From: Lampris incognitus
Taxonomy: Eukaryota > Chordata > Actinopteri > Lampriformes > Lampridae
Reading direction: 5' to 3'
Length of the DNA: 64,000 nt
Assembly: GCF_029633865.1 (NCBI RefSeq)
Contig: NC_079223.1
Span: 36,425,739 to 36,489,738, forward strand
The position numbers and the translations under genes were made by a program. A model generated the notes under the pieces. It worked only from the letters and a program-made list of their open reading frames with translations, was not told the origin of the DNA and ran no database searches. Of this stretch, positions 24,907 through 38,100 are shown piece by piece. Position 1 is the stretch's first letter. The number at the start of each line of letters is the position of its first letter.

Positions 24907-25035
24907 CTACACACATTATCTTTTTGGTGCCGCTGAAGTTTCTGATATCAGAGATCTCTATCTTGCTGGAAGTTCGCCGCAACTTCTCTGAGTTTTTCAA
25001 ATTCATGGTGGAGAAATCGGAAGTCGTGAACCGTG
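24907..25035 (-). other. Orphan exon-like segment upstream of eif4e
   Basis: On the minus strand CCTCTTTTCTTCAG precedes an open segment containing ACCATGAATTTG, whose frame reads MNLKNSEKLRRTSSKIEISD and ends at a G|GTAAAT donor. I do not recognise the peptide. Its end phase (1) does not fit eif4e exon 2 (phase 0), so it is not an obvious alternative first exon. It may be noise. Confidence 0.25.
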
Positions 25036-25368
25036 CTGAAGAAAAGAGGTTAAAGGGCAACCTTCATCTAAATGGGTGAACTAAACAAGCTTAGAGGCGA
25101 CTTTCTGATGTAGCACTCCAGAGCATTTGACTTTCCAATTTCAGAATTGTAACGTAAAATTAAAACAGTTGATGACCACTGAATTGGAATTATTAAATAG
25201 GTGTCTGACAGCCTCCGTCCCGTGCTCGATTTCATATCATAGACCTGCCAAAGACTTTCCTAAAGGATAACATCAATGTTTTTGAATTGTCAATATTGTG
25301 TCAGAGCACTATCCAAAAGACAAAAGGTATCTATCATAGACCAAATAATTCAAATCTAAGAATGCTAA

Positions 25369-25731
25369 TGTAAACTATTAATAAGACACGGTAGTCCTTA
25401 GCTAACAGGTCTGACCCTTTAGCCGAGCGGTTAGTGACGTCGCCTTGTGGTGCAGTACACATCGTATCGGATCCCGCACCGGACAAATAAATAAACGGTT
25501 ACATTGGTGGGATCCGGAAGTGTGCAGATCCTCATAAGTCTTTTCGGAGCGCGGAATGACAAAGCACGAGGGCGCGCTTCCGGGGAGGGTGACGACTGTT
25601 AACTACTAATAAGACACGTTAGTCCCTGGCTAACAGGTCTGACCCTTTAGTCGAGCGGTTAGTGATGTCGCCTTGTGGAGCAGTACACGCCGTATCGAAT
25701 CCCGCACCGGGCAAGAAAATAAACGGTTACA
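25369..25731 (+). mobile_element. Miniature LTR-type element (TRIM-like) with tRNA-like terminal repeats
   Basis: Two direct repeats of exactly 135 bp (25369-25503 and 25597-25731) differ at about 15 positions. Both begin TGT and end ACGGTTACA, the TG...CA ends of LTRs. The insertion is flanked by CTAA on both sides (25365-25368, 25732-25735). The 93-bp interior starts TTGGTGGGATCCGG, which has the TGG of a primer-binding site, and ends with purine-rich GGGGAGGG before the right repeat. Each repeat contains an A box, TAGCCGAGCGG (one change in the right copy), and 33 bases further a B-box-like GTATCGAATCC. No protein is encoded. A dimeric tRNA-SINE is the alternative. Confidence 0.7.
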
Positions 25732-25735
25732 CTAA

Positions 25736-26371
25736 CGATTTATAAAGACTGTGTTACACTTGATATCATCAATTTCCCTCACATGATCCAAACAGCACAT
25801 AAGCTCTACATCAAACCACACCACAAACTGAAAGGCACGTTATCTCAGGATAAGCTTTCGGCAAAAGCCAATGTTTTTCTTCCCAATCATCCTTGGCGCC
25901 AACATGGAAAAAACATTTTTGTCAGGTTAGCCAGGGAACATACTTCCCGTGGAAACACTGCGGAGAGAGGATCGAAGCAAAATAAAATTTGCTGAGATTT
26001 CATAGCAGGGATTTACAGGATGGTTAAATTGGTGAACCCCCAGTGTGGAAGTAGGCAAAGGAAAAGGTGTAATCTGTAGATGAGCTGAAAAGGTCGTGAC
26101 GATCTACCAATTAAGACCCAGACGAAGATTGTGTTCACTGGTGTCAGATAAGCAGATACATCTGCGTTTTATAAATCTGTGACAAAAAGTGTGTTTTATA
26201 GTCATAGGAAAGCTACTATTATGAGCCCAACCAAGTGTTGTCTGTATTGAATATATATATATATATTTTTGACTATATCTTTTATCTGTGAAGCGCCTCA
26301 AGATCTATCACTGCAGATGAGAAGCGTATACAGACTCTTTTACTATTATTATTATCGATTATTATTATAAG
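25736..26371. other. Intergenic, eif4e-tet1 spacer
   Basis: No gene seen. Near 26280-26370 the sequence GTGAAGCGCCTCAAGAT and a (TTA)n run look like the 3' tail of an old LINE fragment. Confidence 0.4.
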
Positions 26372-26735
26372 CTGGCACGGTGGCGCAGTGGTTAGCATGG
26401 TCGCCTCACAGCAAGAAGGTTCTGGGTTTGAGGCCCAGGGTAGTCCGGCCTTGGGGGTCATCCTCTGTGTGGAGTTTGCACGTTCTCCTCAGGTCTGCGT
26501 GGGTTTCCTCTGGGTGCTCCGGTTTCCTCCCACAGTCCAAAGACATGTAAGTCAGGTGAATCGGCTGTACTAAATTTTCCCTAGAAAGTGCGTGTGTGTG
26601 TGTGTGGTGCTGTGTGATGGCCTGGCAGCCTGTCCAGGGTGTCTCCCCACCTGCCGACCAATGACTGCTGGGATAGGCTCCAGCATCCCCGTGACCCTGA
26701 GAGCAGGATAAGCAGTGTGGATAACGGATGGATGG
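26372..26735 (+). repeat. Fish interspersed SINE-like repeat
   Basis: The head reads GGCACGGTGGCGCAGTGGTT. It continues through TGGAGTTTGCACGTTCTCC, a short TG run and GATAGGCTCCAGCATCC, and ends at GGATGGATGG. It matches 51057-51481 in inverted orientation and 2895-3085 in part. Confidence 0.85.
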
Positions 26736-26891
26736 ATTTTTATAAGCTATACTGTGTATTTGTTAATTCAATCTCATTCATAAATGAGTCACTCAGTCTT
26801 GCATAAAAAAAACACACGCATACATGCAGACTCATATGCACATAGTACAATCATATAAACCTGTTTACAAACCTGCATAAGCACGTGTTAG

Positions 26892-26895
<4 letters not shown>

Positions 26896-26949
<54 letters not shown>
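26896..26949. repeat. (CA)n microsatellite
   Basis: Uninterrupted CA dinucleotides over about 54 bases, just beyond the presumed tet1 3' end. Confidence 0.97.
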
Positions 26950-26953
<4 letters not shown>

Positions 26954-26979
26954 ACAAAAAACAAGTATAATCCTGATCA

Positions 26980-29346
26980 GGTCCAAAATATAAATATGTC
27001 TTTATTTCACAATCCCGAAAGAGATCAGCCATCCATAAAAGGAATGCTAAATTTAGTCTCTTCTCAAGTCTAAAATGGATATACTTTCAGCAAAGTACAG
27101 TAATTCAGTTTTAAAATAAGCAAGATCATCCATTGTCTACACACCATTAACAATACAGTAAAAACAATCTGGTTCACATACATATGTACACCTTTTTTCT
27201 ATGTATAAAAACCCCAGATTTGTAAATGCTGGTGCTTCTTGTTAGTTCCTTGTTGATACCAAGACTATGTGGTTGCGTAATGTGGAGTGAGAATTTCCTC
27301 CAATAAATTAAAAATGACAAATAAAAGGAAAAAAAATGTTTTACCTGTCTTTATGTGATGTTACTTAAGTTGAAAATGTTCTATTATCTAAATCAGAGTT
27401 GACCTCTGTTTACATTCATTGCATTATGAGTTTATATGGTGACTGTGGGTTGTACACATTTTCCCAAGATGACACCCATCTGAGCATGATTCAATGAGTT
27501 TAGTTATCAGCGGAAGACTTTTGAACCCTGGGTAGACATGTTTAGTGTGACAGCATCTGCGTTTGCCACAGCTGATGATTTTAAGTAATGGTTACCAGTG
27601 CTTCTCAGTATTTTGCCAGCTGGTAAGTACGAGACAAATATCTGACAATGGAATCATGTATTATAGAAGATCAGCATGTGCCGATTACGCTATGAGCACC
27701 GTATTGTCACTTCACAGTATGCAAAGAAGTTTGGTCCATGAATAGACCTCGACAGCCTTTTAGCACCAAAAAGAGGTGTATTTAAAAGACCCAAACCTTC
27801 CACACTGCAAATCATACTGGGCGGATAGCAGTTCAGCTTCTTTTCGGTCTGTATTTAGTCTGGATTTGACGGGCGACATTCTTAAAATAGAAAGTTTTTC
27901 TTTCATGGGCAATAAAAAATTCTGAGGCCCAAGGAATTGACAACAACCCTGTACGCCATGTTTAGACCATGCAAAAAAAGTCTGTAAACAAAGTCTTCAC
28001 GAGGATAAAGCACCTGGAATCATCTTAGGATATCGTCTGAGTGGGATCTGTCTGCTGTTTTATGAGTGGTTTTCGTAGGCAAAAACATAAACGAAACCGT
28101 TTAGTTAGTTTAGCATTCAATGACATAGTCATATGTCATGTATTCGTATGGACATAAAGAGTGGCAATATGCAGTTGAGATAGATGACACATTTTGAATA
28201 CCGAAAAAAAAGAGGTCTCGTTAGCACCATAAAAAAACATTACAGTAAATCTTTTAAATCAATATTTGATTCCTATGATCGTTCGTCATTTGTGCCCTAT
28301 GAAAACAGATGTTTAAAACACTTTGAATTAATTTTCCTAAAGTGAACATAATTTAAGTGCCAGTGACATAAGCACTTTATTGTTGCAGCATTTCATAATT
28401 ACCCATTATGCTAAGTACTAAATAAGAATGAATCTTATGAGATATGAATGCCACGGTCATGATTGCAGCTCAATCAAACTGAAGAATAAAAAAAAAACCC
28501 AGATAAATGCAGAAATACTGTGAAATAAAGAGGTCTCACGCGAAGCGGTCAAATATAACTCTATCTGTACATACATATGTAGGCCAATGGATTGGGACCT
28601 TTTTCAAGTTAGGTTTCGTAAAATTAGAAAAGTGCTTCTCAATATGCCTTACATATATATGCCCACTGAATAAAAAGACAAACCATCCTAACTTATAGAA
28701 AACCAAACAGAACAAAAATGTACATTGCCTTCATCATCTGCCAATCGAATTCAGAGGCAACAGAAGGCAGAGCACAATGCTACATGTGACGTAATGTGTA
28801 GTAAATGTATGTATTATATTAGTCTGGTTCTCCATGTCACGTGACATAATGTTTTCACTTAGAAGGTTACAATTAGAATGGCACCGATGTATAAACCAAT
28901 AAAATTCATCTCATGTCATGAAAAGAGCACCGTTGGCTGAAACTAAGAGCATAGACCGACTGTACAATGTAAATTCTGAGAGTCAAAACATAATGTAGGT
29001 TAACATAGAAATTCTGCAGTAAACAGGCTTGCACCAGAAATTAAATAGAAACTGTAATGATCAGAATAAATAATCACATCTTTTTTGTTCTTAATCATGT
29101 ATATAAAACCAGTTTAAAAATGTCTTAAAATGCTTCAAAGCACCATCTCTTTACAATAAAAACCAACATCAAAACTCACAGTTAAAAAGCCCACAAACTT
29201 TGGTCTTTCTCATCACTTTGAAGGCAGAGATGAAAAAAGACTAAGAAACAGATATATTAGACAAGCACAATGAAAATTACACATAGAAATGAGAGTAGAA
29301 GTGTGAAGTTGATTGAGGTAAGGCAGAAGCACAGGGTATAGGAGTT

Positions 29347-29377
<31 letters not shown>

Positions 29378-29426
29378 CATGTGCGTGTTTCTGTGTGTTC
29401 ATGTGTGTATGTATTCAACACATTTT
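26980..29426 (-). other. Probable tet1 3' UTR
   Basis: AT-rich sequence directly downstream of the tet1 stop on the minus strand, with no recognised repeats apart from a short TG microsatellite at about 29350-29378. The minus strand has AATAAA at 27006-27001, a plausible polyadenylation signal that would give a UTR of about 2.4 kb. Inferred; no transcript evidence is available here. Confidence 0.45.
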
Positions 29427-30550
29427 CTAAGTCCAGCGGTTGTAAGGGCCAGTGACTTGGGTTAGAGCGTAAGGGGACACAGTAATGACGCCATCCCGTG
29501 GAACAGTCCATGCTTGACGGGTAGGGACTTTCAGAATCCTCTTTGCCGCCTCCTCTTCCTCCTCATCTTTTGGCTCTATACCACCAGCTCCACTCCCCCC
29601 CTTACCTGCCCCTTTACCAGGGCTGTCCTCCATTCCCAGTCTCTCAGCTTTTTCCTCCCTCTCGCGGTCACGCTTGGCCATTTTGGCATCCCACATGGCC
29701 ATCCCATGGCCCGGCTCATTCAGGGACTTGTGCTGGTAGAAGACAAGGGAGATACGTGTGGGGTGGCTGCGGTTAGGCCTGAGGATTGGGGTGGTGGCAT
29801 GCAGCTCTCGTCGGGCACATTCTATTAGGATGGAGCCATGTGATGGCGCCACGGCAACCCCGCCTATGTCATTGTCCAGGAAGTTGTGCTCGCTGTCAGA
29901 CCAAACCTCTTCCTGCTTAACCTCCTCTGGTTCACAGGGGGATGTCTGCAGCGGGAGGGGGAGGGATGAGAGAGGTGCAAGGCCGTGACCTCGGACCTCT
30001 GACTCGACCTCCACTGCACCCCTGTGGAGCCCATTGAGTCTACTGAAGAGGCCCTCGGAGGTAGGTAGGGGGGATAAGCAGGAGGGAGGAGGAGCACTCT
30101 CACTGGGGGTGGGTCTGCTCAGAAGAGAACAGTGCACCTCATTAGGCTCAGTCTTAAATGTGTGGGGGTAGTCACTAAGGACTTTATGGGGGGGTATACG
30201 ATCTGAGGGGTCCATAGACTGGTTTTTGGGAACAATCCTGTCACCGGACCCTGGAGAGTAACCATTTCTGGCATCTCCCATTGTTTCATAATTTAGAGTT
30301 GAACCATTCTGTCTATACCTGGGGCCAGGCAAGTCGTGGTGATGGGGGGAGAGGGCCTCCCGCCCTGGGGTGACCACTGCACCTGGAGTGGGGTAGTTGC
30401 TGGTGCTCTGGTTGTAAGTGCTGGCTTGGTTTCGCTCAGGTAGATACTTCCCAACACTGGCAGGTCTGGGTGGTAGTCTTGGAGAGCTGTGATAGGCCTG
30501 CGGCTCTGATTTGAATGTGGGAGACTGCTCTGCAGAAGTGCTTTTAAAAC
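29427..30550 (-). CDS. tet1: tet1 terminal exon: insert plus second half of the double-stranded beta-helix
   Basis: Phase 2 entry at ATTAG|GTTTT completes a Gly codon with the preceding exon. The first 240 or so codons are the disordered Pro/Ser-rich insert that interrupts the TET catalytic fold. The conserved part follows: [20 protein letters not shown], the third iron ligand in RRELHATTP, the HPTRIS arginine and the C-terminal VTGPYNRWT. The insert is shorter than those I recall for TET2 and TET3. Confidence 0.93.
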
Positions 30551-33500
30551 CTAATTTCACGAACACACAACATACAACATGCCACATGCTCTGTTTACAT
30601 GATATATTTACAAAGGGCTAACAATGTATTGATATATGTAGGATTCTTCGGAGAGACGAATGTACCATTGATGATTGTATTCACAGACAAAAAATTAAAT
30701 ATCTGTCTATTTAGACATTTACTAATCACTGAATCAGTCAAACCATGATGTAATCAATGCAAACAACAATTTGATTTACACACCTTTGTTGGGACTCTCA
30801 TTTTTTACTTTTCCCGGGGTGAGGGGAGTATGCCCCAGTTTCTTCTCCAGTCGCTCTGTCTGGGCCTTCAAACGGGCCTCTTGCCTCCTCTTACGGGCTG
30901 ATTTCACCGGCTCAGCCAGTAGACGCACCTAACAATTCCGAAAAATAAGCCATTTATTTTCAATTCAGAAGGTAGTTGTAATACAAATCTGTCATTATAG
31001 TTTTTTAAAGAGTAAAATTACAAGTGCTAAAATGATGAAAACTGTTTTTCTCCCAACAAACTCACCTCTCTGGGGAAGGCAGAGAGGACCTGAAGAGCCC
31101 CGGTTTGTATCTTGGCCCATTGACCCTCGACCTGGCCAAACTCATCCCTGTCAGAGATCTTGTAAAGGGGCAGAACGTGGAGCTGCTCATCCTCAGGTAT
31201 GTTACGCACTGCCCTGTTGTCTTCCTTGGTTAAAGTGCAAACCTGTAAGTGGACATAGATGGTGTGGATGTTGTCCAACCAAACAGTAGACGACATACCA
31301 TCAATGCCTGCCGAGTCTGAACCAAACTCTCGAACCAGGACGGTCTAGAAGAGGTGTGAGGTGTTGCAAAGCTATGTGACAAAAAAGAGCAGACACACAC
31401 AACATGGTGTCCTATCAGCTTACCACAGTGCTTCCGTTAGTCATGTTATGTGTGTCCTTGTGAGCATGGGCGCAGAAATCCACACAGGCTGTGACCCCGG
31501 AGAAAGGTCGCCCCGATCTCCAGCCCAGCCTGCAGTCATTTGCTGCCTCCTCCTGTTCCACCTTGTCAAGGGGAAAAGGGAAGGAGGGAGGAGTTGTTTG
31601 ACTTGACACATCATAGTAGGTTTGATTGATGTCTGAAGTAAAGAAGCAATGGCTGAAAGAAAAACATAAAGCTACAAACACAAAGTAACTCGTACCTGAT
31701 TTTGGAAGGCCTCGGGCGCTAGTCTTCTATAGACCGGTGCAACGTCAGTGGCAAGATTCTGAAGGTTGTTTTCTAGCTTCTCCTCCTGGTATAGATCAAT
31801 AACACACAGGCTAAAGTTCAGGCTTGAAAAACTTAAAACTCACGCTCTCTTGGTTATGATATGATTACTATTCAGCTCTCAAACACACCCGTAGGTTGAC
31901 ACATGAATATATCTGCTCATGACTCTCTTGAGAGTCGCTTTGAAAAAATGCCCCCCAATGAAATATAAACAAATAAATAAATAAAACAAATAAATAGATA
32001 AATAAAGAATAAAGAATAATAAATAAATAAATTGTAAAAAGAAAAGGACAAATACTCAAGATATTTCCTTTTAATTTTAGTTACTTTGCTTCAAATTCTT
32101 ATAATCATGACCAACATTTGCCACTGGGAGGCAACTGTTGGCACCAGCCACTAAATGTTAATTTATGCTTGGGTGAGAAACGGTGTTTTGGTAACAACAC
32201 TCTATCTGGTAAAGCTTCAATTTTGTCATGCCAAAGCGGCAACCCAACAGAAGTGCAGAAAAATCAAATAAATTTGGTTACATTTTCTGCATTTTCACTG
32301 CATATCTGAGCTGAAGAGCAAAATTCCCTTGTGAGATGGTAAAACTTTTTTCTTTTTTACCCCTTTTTCTCCCCATTTGCACCCAGCCAATTACCCCACT
32401 CTTCCGAGCCATCCCAGCCACTGCTCCAACCCCTCTGCCGATCCGGGGAGGGCTGCAGACTACCACATGTCTCCTCTGATACATGTGGAGTCATCAGCCG
32501 CTTCTTTTCACCAGACAGTGAGGAGTTTCACCAGGGGGACATAGTGTGTGGGAGGCTCACGCTATTCCCCCCAGTTCCCCCTCCCCCCGAACAGGCGTCC
32601 CGACTGACCAGAGGAGGCGCTAGTACAGTGACGAAGACACATACCCACATCCGGCTTCCCACCCCCAGACACGGCCAATTGTGTCTGTAGGGACGCCCAC
32701 CAAGCCGGAGGTAACACGGGGATTCGAACTGGTGATCCCCGCGTTGGTAGGCAACGGAATAGACCGCTACGTTACCCGGACACCTCAGGATGGTAAAACT
32801 TTAAATGTGAACTAAACAAGGTCATGAAGAGGGACAGGCTGTAGTATCCACTATAAACCCAATATGCAGGTCCCACAAATCTGTAAAACAGAAAGGGATG
32901 TTGTCAAATGTAAGGCGCGATTTCTGTGAAGAAAAGTGGCCACTGCCTCACCTGCTCTGGGTAGTCACCAAGCAGGCGAAACTTGCGGGGCACTTTGCTG
33001 CGGGCAAACTTGCAGCCATTGAAGTACATACTCCAAGAACAACCGAAGGAGAATGAAGCTCCACAGGTGTCGGGGTCCAAACCCTGGCATGCACATGTTC
33101 GACTGCGGAGGACAGAGAGAGAGAAGGAGGCGCATACACAGAGGAGAAATGAGAGGTGGTGGGTCTTACACTGGCGACAGAAGAAGAAATGGCAACATGA
33201 ATCCTGTGAGAGGAACTCACTCTTCGTTGAGGGCACAGCGGCGGCTGGTGGGGGAGCCGTATTTGCAGAGGGTCTCTGTGAGCTCCTGGTAAAGGTGGTC
33301 CGCTACGGACCGGGATATGCCCTCCCATGCCAGAATGAGGATAACTACTACTGCACTGTCACAATGGTGCCCTGCCCGCTGACGCACCAGACACAGCAGC
33401 TTCTCCTGTTCACTGCTGCGCCGGATCACCTGGCAGGCACAAGGACACACACACACACACACACACACAAGGAAGCAATATGTTTGATCAGAAAGGGATA

Positions 33501-35118
33501 ATATTTACTAAGCTGGTCATATTTTAACTAAGACCTCATATAAGAGGATTTAAGTCCCCATGCAAAGTATTATTCACCTTACTGCAGCTTTATTTGGCAC
33601 AAAATATTGATTCAGTTATTCATTACAAGCTTATTCTAAAAATAATAGTCTGGCAGAATTTACGGGTCATGTAAACACAATAATATTGACGGCTTTTTTT
33701 GTTCTTTTCGATTTTTCCCCTTTTTCTCCCCAATTGTATCTGGCCAATTACCCCACTCTTCCGAACTGTCCTGGTCACTGCTCCACCCCCTCTGCCGATC
33801 GGGGGGGGGGGGGGCTGCAGACTACCACATGTCTCCTCTGATACATGTGGAGTCGCCAGCCGCTTCTTTTCACCTGACAGTGAGGAGTTTCGCCAGGGGG
33901 ATGTAGCGTGTGGGAGGATCATGCTATTCCCCCCAGTTCCCCGCCCCCCCCCCCCGAACAGGCGCCCCGACCGACCAGAGGAGGCGCTAGTGCAGTGACC
34001 AGGACAAATGCACACATCCCACAGACACGGCCAATTGTGTCTGTAGGGACGCCCCACCAAGCTGGAGGTAACACAGGGATTTGAACCGGCGATCCCCCTC
34101 GTTGGTAGGTAACAAAATAGACCGCCACACCACCCGGACGCCCAATATTGACTGCTTTTAAGAAGTACTCATGGACAACATTATAACCCACTGAAATGAC
34201 CCTTAACAACTAACATTCAGCCAATTAAACACGCTAACTGCAGCTTGTTAATTTGATTCAATAATCCACAAATTCAACTAGATCTTTTTACTGCAGGGTG
34301 ACAGAATTAGATGTGAATTAGCAACTGAGGGCATGTGTTCGATAACCAATTAGGATGGTGTATTCATCAAGCCTGTATAACACCCCTAAAGAGATGCCAC
34401 TTTCCTGTTAGCAGATTAACACAGAAAAAGCAAAAGCAATTGCTCTGGCATCGACACATGTTATGGCTGCACTGTGGACAACATATTAAAAATAAAACAA
34501 ATAGAAGATACTCACCCATTTAGCTATTGGACAGCCCTGAGAGCTCTTTCCTTCTTTTCCGGTGTACACCACAACCTCCACCCTGACTGCATTCCCTTTC
34601 TGACCATACCTGTAACGTGCACCCAGCACACATCAATACAACACCATTAAGTCAGCACTAATATACCGCATATCACTGACAAGGCACATTTAGACAACAT
34701 TGTGTTACTAATCCTACCTGAGGACAACAGACAACACACAAATCCTGCGGCATTAACAAATCAAACATTTGTGCCCACACCTGCAACCAATAAAACACAC
34801 AAACTGTAGTATCAGTCCATATAAACCAAGGCACATCATTCCACTGTATTACATATGATTTCCATGTTAGTGTGAGAAGCATGGGGCAACTAGTCAACAC
34901 TGGTACATTTTCAACTCTCGACATCATCCCAAGAAACAAATATTAACGTTTAACAAAAATCCCAAACCTCTGTGAAAAACACATTAATAAAATCTAAATA
35001 TCTGCTGTCGGTTAAGAGAGGCTGTTCAGGGAGCCGTAAACACTGAGTTGTTTTAAACATGCTGTCATTTTTGTTGAAGGGCCCCTCAAGTCAGCTTTGG
35101 GGGTTTCCTGTTTCAACT

Positions 35119-35183
<65 letters not shown>

Positions 35184-38100
35184 ACGTGTGTGTGTGCGCT
35201 TGTGTGGGTGAGTCAGGGAGTGTGCTCATGCGTATGTGTGTGTACAGCTAACTCAGCAATGCTTCCCTTTAACGACAGAATCCATAACCCCACCCCATTA
35301 CTTGGGGCTTGTGGCTGACTACATTGTTCTCAGCATAGTTGACAGTTAACACACATACATTCACATGCACAGACAAAAACAGAGACGCAGACAAAGACAC
35401 ACACATACATAAAGAGTGTGATGAACGTGGTAGTAGTCACACACACACACACACACGCTGTGTAAATAGAGTAGTAGGACTCACTCTACCTGTTCTCCAT
35501 TAATTCACGCACTGCGGCTACATTGGGTCCTGCCCCAAGGTGAGTATAGTACGGGCCTTCCTCTTTCTCAATGATTTGCTCTGTGGGAAAAGAACCCCTT
35601 CACTGCTCATTGAATTCCCTTTTATAGAAGTCTTTGTGTGTTTATCTGTAATTATATTTGTGCGTGTGTATGAGCCGCACAGAAGAGTCATTATGAATGC
35701 AGAAGATTTAGTAGAACTTAGCAGTGATCTAAACCAAAATCTGACACCAGATTGGGTCATCCGTAAGTTTTAACATACATGAATAAGAATCATACATAAG
35801 AATTACAACCAATACAGTTACTCTTAGTTTTTAAATAATAAACAGAAACTTTGGTCTCGTCAAATTCTTAAAGCAATAGCTCCCAAAATACAGTTCATTC
35901 CAAGAGAGAAATAAAATTAACCAATTGCTTAAGACTGCAATCGCGAAGATTTTGCATTATTTTAGCCATTTGAAATGTGACAATGATGTGGCAACTCTGT
36001 TGGACGATAAGTCAATGTTACAGTCTAACAGCGCACCAATATAGTAGAATGTAGAAGCCAGAGACAAATAGACCTGGTGACACTGATTTTCTTGGACTAC
36101 AAGCAAGTAAGATGTAGCAACCGTTGCGGTTTGTGTGCTGTCAGTAAACAGTCTGCAGCCTTGTAAAAATGCAATCCTTGGACCAAAGTTAACACAGGCA
36201 GTCTAAACCTCATCAGATCACATTGTCACATTGCTCTATAATAGTGATCGTCTGTCTTACAGAAGCATTGCCACATCATCATCTCGTTTCAATCTTTTTT
36301 CTGGCTGGAATGGTTTACAATACGTATTTGTTTGCTGTCGCACCAGTGTTCATCCTACCTGGTCAAAAAACGTCAACAGCAGTATACGGAGACTGAAGAG
36401 AGTCTCCAACCATATTAATAGATGACAGTTAATATCATGCAACCTAATTCCATGTTCCAGATGGATAAAATAATGATTTATTACTGGAGAAACGTTACAA
36501 TTGCAGCTTTATCTCTTTTCTATGTTGCAAAAATAAAGTCTTTTAAGTAGCCATGACTCACCCATGCACTGACAGGAGGGAATATCAGTTAATTTCTTGG
36601 AAGGGGTGTTGAGCAGATTCTTGGTTGGGGTGTCCAGGAAACTCAGAGGAGACTCCAGGAAGCTGTTGACGCCATTCTTAGTTGGAGTCAACTCTTCGGA
36701 TTGGTCCAGCTCTCCATCAGCAGATGTCGACAAGACGGTGACAGGCCCTGACCTCTCCACCTTGTAGTAACCCTGCTGGCTTGGAGGAGGGGACTGTCGA
36801 GCCCCTGAGAAGCCATTGACAAGACCGTGAAACCCAGCAACATTGCTGAGGATGCTGAGGTTGGCGGAGCTGGTGTTTGGATCAGCACCGGGCTGCAGCC
36901 CTACACCGGGCTGCACTACCTGAGTTAACAAATGTTTTTCACACTCCTGGCCCGATCCTGGGCAGTGACCGTTGCGTGGATCATAGTGGTGTTGTTGGTG
37001 GTGGTGGTGACCATTTAAATAGGACCACTGCTGGTTCTCTTGACCAGGAGCATGGTTGATCCTTGTATACTGAGCAGGGTTGTGGCTCTGAATGTGTGGT
37101 CCTAAGTGGGCTGTGGTGTGCATGTTGCTGTGGAGGAAGAGCTGCCTCCTTTCCTCCTGAGCCTCAGCCAGGTATCTTTTCAGGTCAATCTGGGCTTGGG
37201 GCAGGAACAAGTTCCTCTTGTGGTGAAGTGCTGTTTTGCCTGTAGCAAGAATCTTCTGGCCTCTACTCTTGTGGGGTGCCTTGCCGTTGGGGGTACGTTT
37301 TGGGAGGGGCGTCCCATGCTTGATTCCCTCTTCAAGTCCCTCGATTATCCTCTTCTTCCTGGGTTTGGAGGGGGTTGTTTTTGCTTTCTTTACAAGGGCT
37401 TTTTTGCTATTGGGGGGTAGCTGGGAATTGAAGTTGTATTTGATGGTCGACACGGGGGTTCCTACGGGAGGTTTGTTCTCTGACTGCTGGCTGTGACGAG
37501 ACTGAATGATGAATGCAAGGTCTGCCAGCTGAGCAGCCACCTCCTCCTCATCTCTGTTCCTCCTCACTATTTTACCCATGAGCTTGTCTCTGTCTCCCCC
37601 AAACAACCTCTCTTGATCTATAAAGATCCTCTTCTCCATGTCACTCTGGTCTTTGCAGTTGCCTTCAGACTTGATAACATGAGAACCAAATCCCTGGTCT
37701 TCCTTCCGAAAGACCCCTCTTTCACCATCTGAGCTGGCCTCTAAGAGATCTTGTGAAGACAATTTTCCGGTGAAGCCAGCACCCCACGAGCATTGGATGA
37801 TGTTCCCTTGTCTGACCACAGGAGGGCGTATAACTGATGTCTGGTTTAGTGGTGAGCTGATGACAGAGACTTTGTTACAGCGGATAGCCGCTGTGGGTTT
37901 GGACTCTTGCAGAGATGTGTTTGCATTCGAGGTTGAAAAGGAGCTGCTGACAGAGACAGGCTCTTCACCCGGACTCTCTGTTTTGATAGATCCTGGGGTA
38001 ATTTCGGGTATAGCTGCCAGTTGAGTCAAGGCCTCAATTGCGATAGCCTGATCAAAACTAAGATTCCTCTGCTCTACAAGAGACTGCACGCTCTGTAGTG

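Noticed and set aside
25369-25503. Functional tRNA gene inside the left terminal repeat
   Set aside because: The A box fits, but the B box deviates (GTATC for GGTTC) and I cannot pair a full cloverleaf. Treated as tRNA-like sequence within a mobile element.
32983-33501. 172-codon plus-strand open frame
   Set aside because: Antisense of two tet1 catalytic exons and the intron between them; the minus strand encodes the conserved TET motifs.
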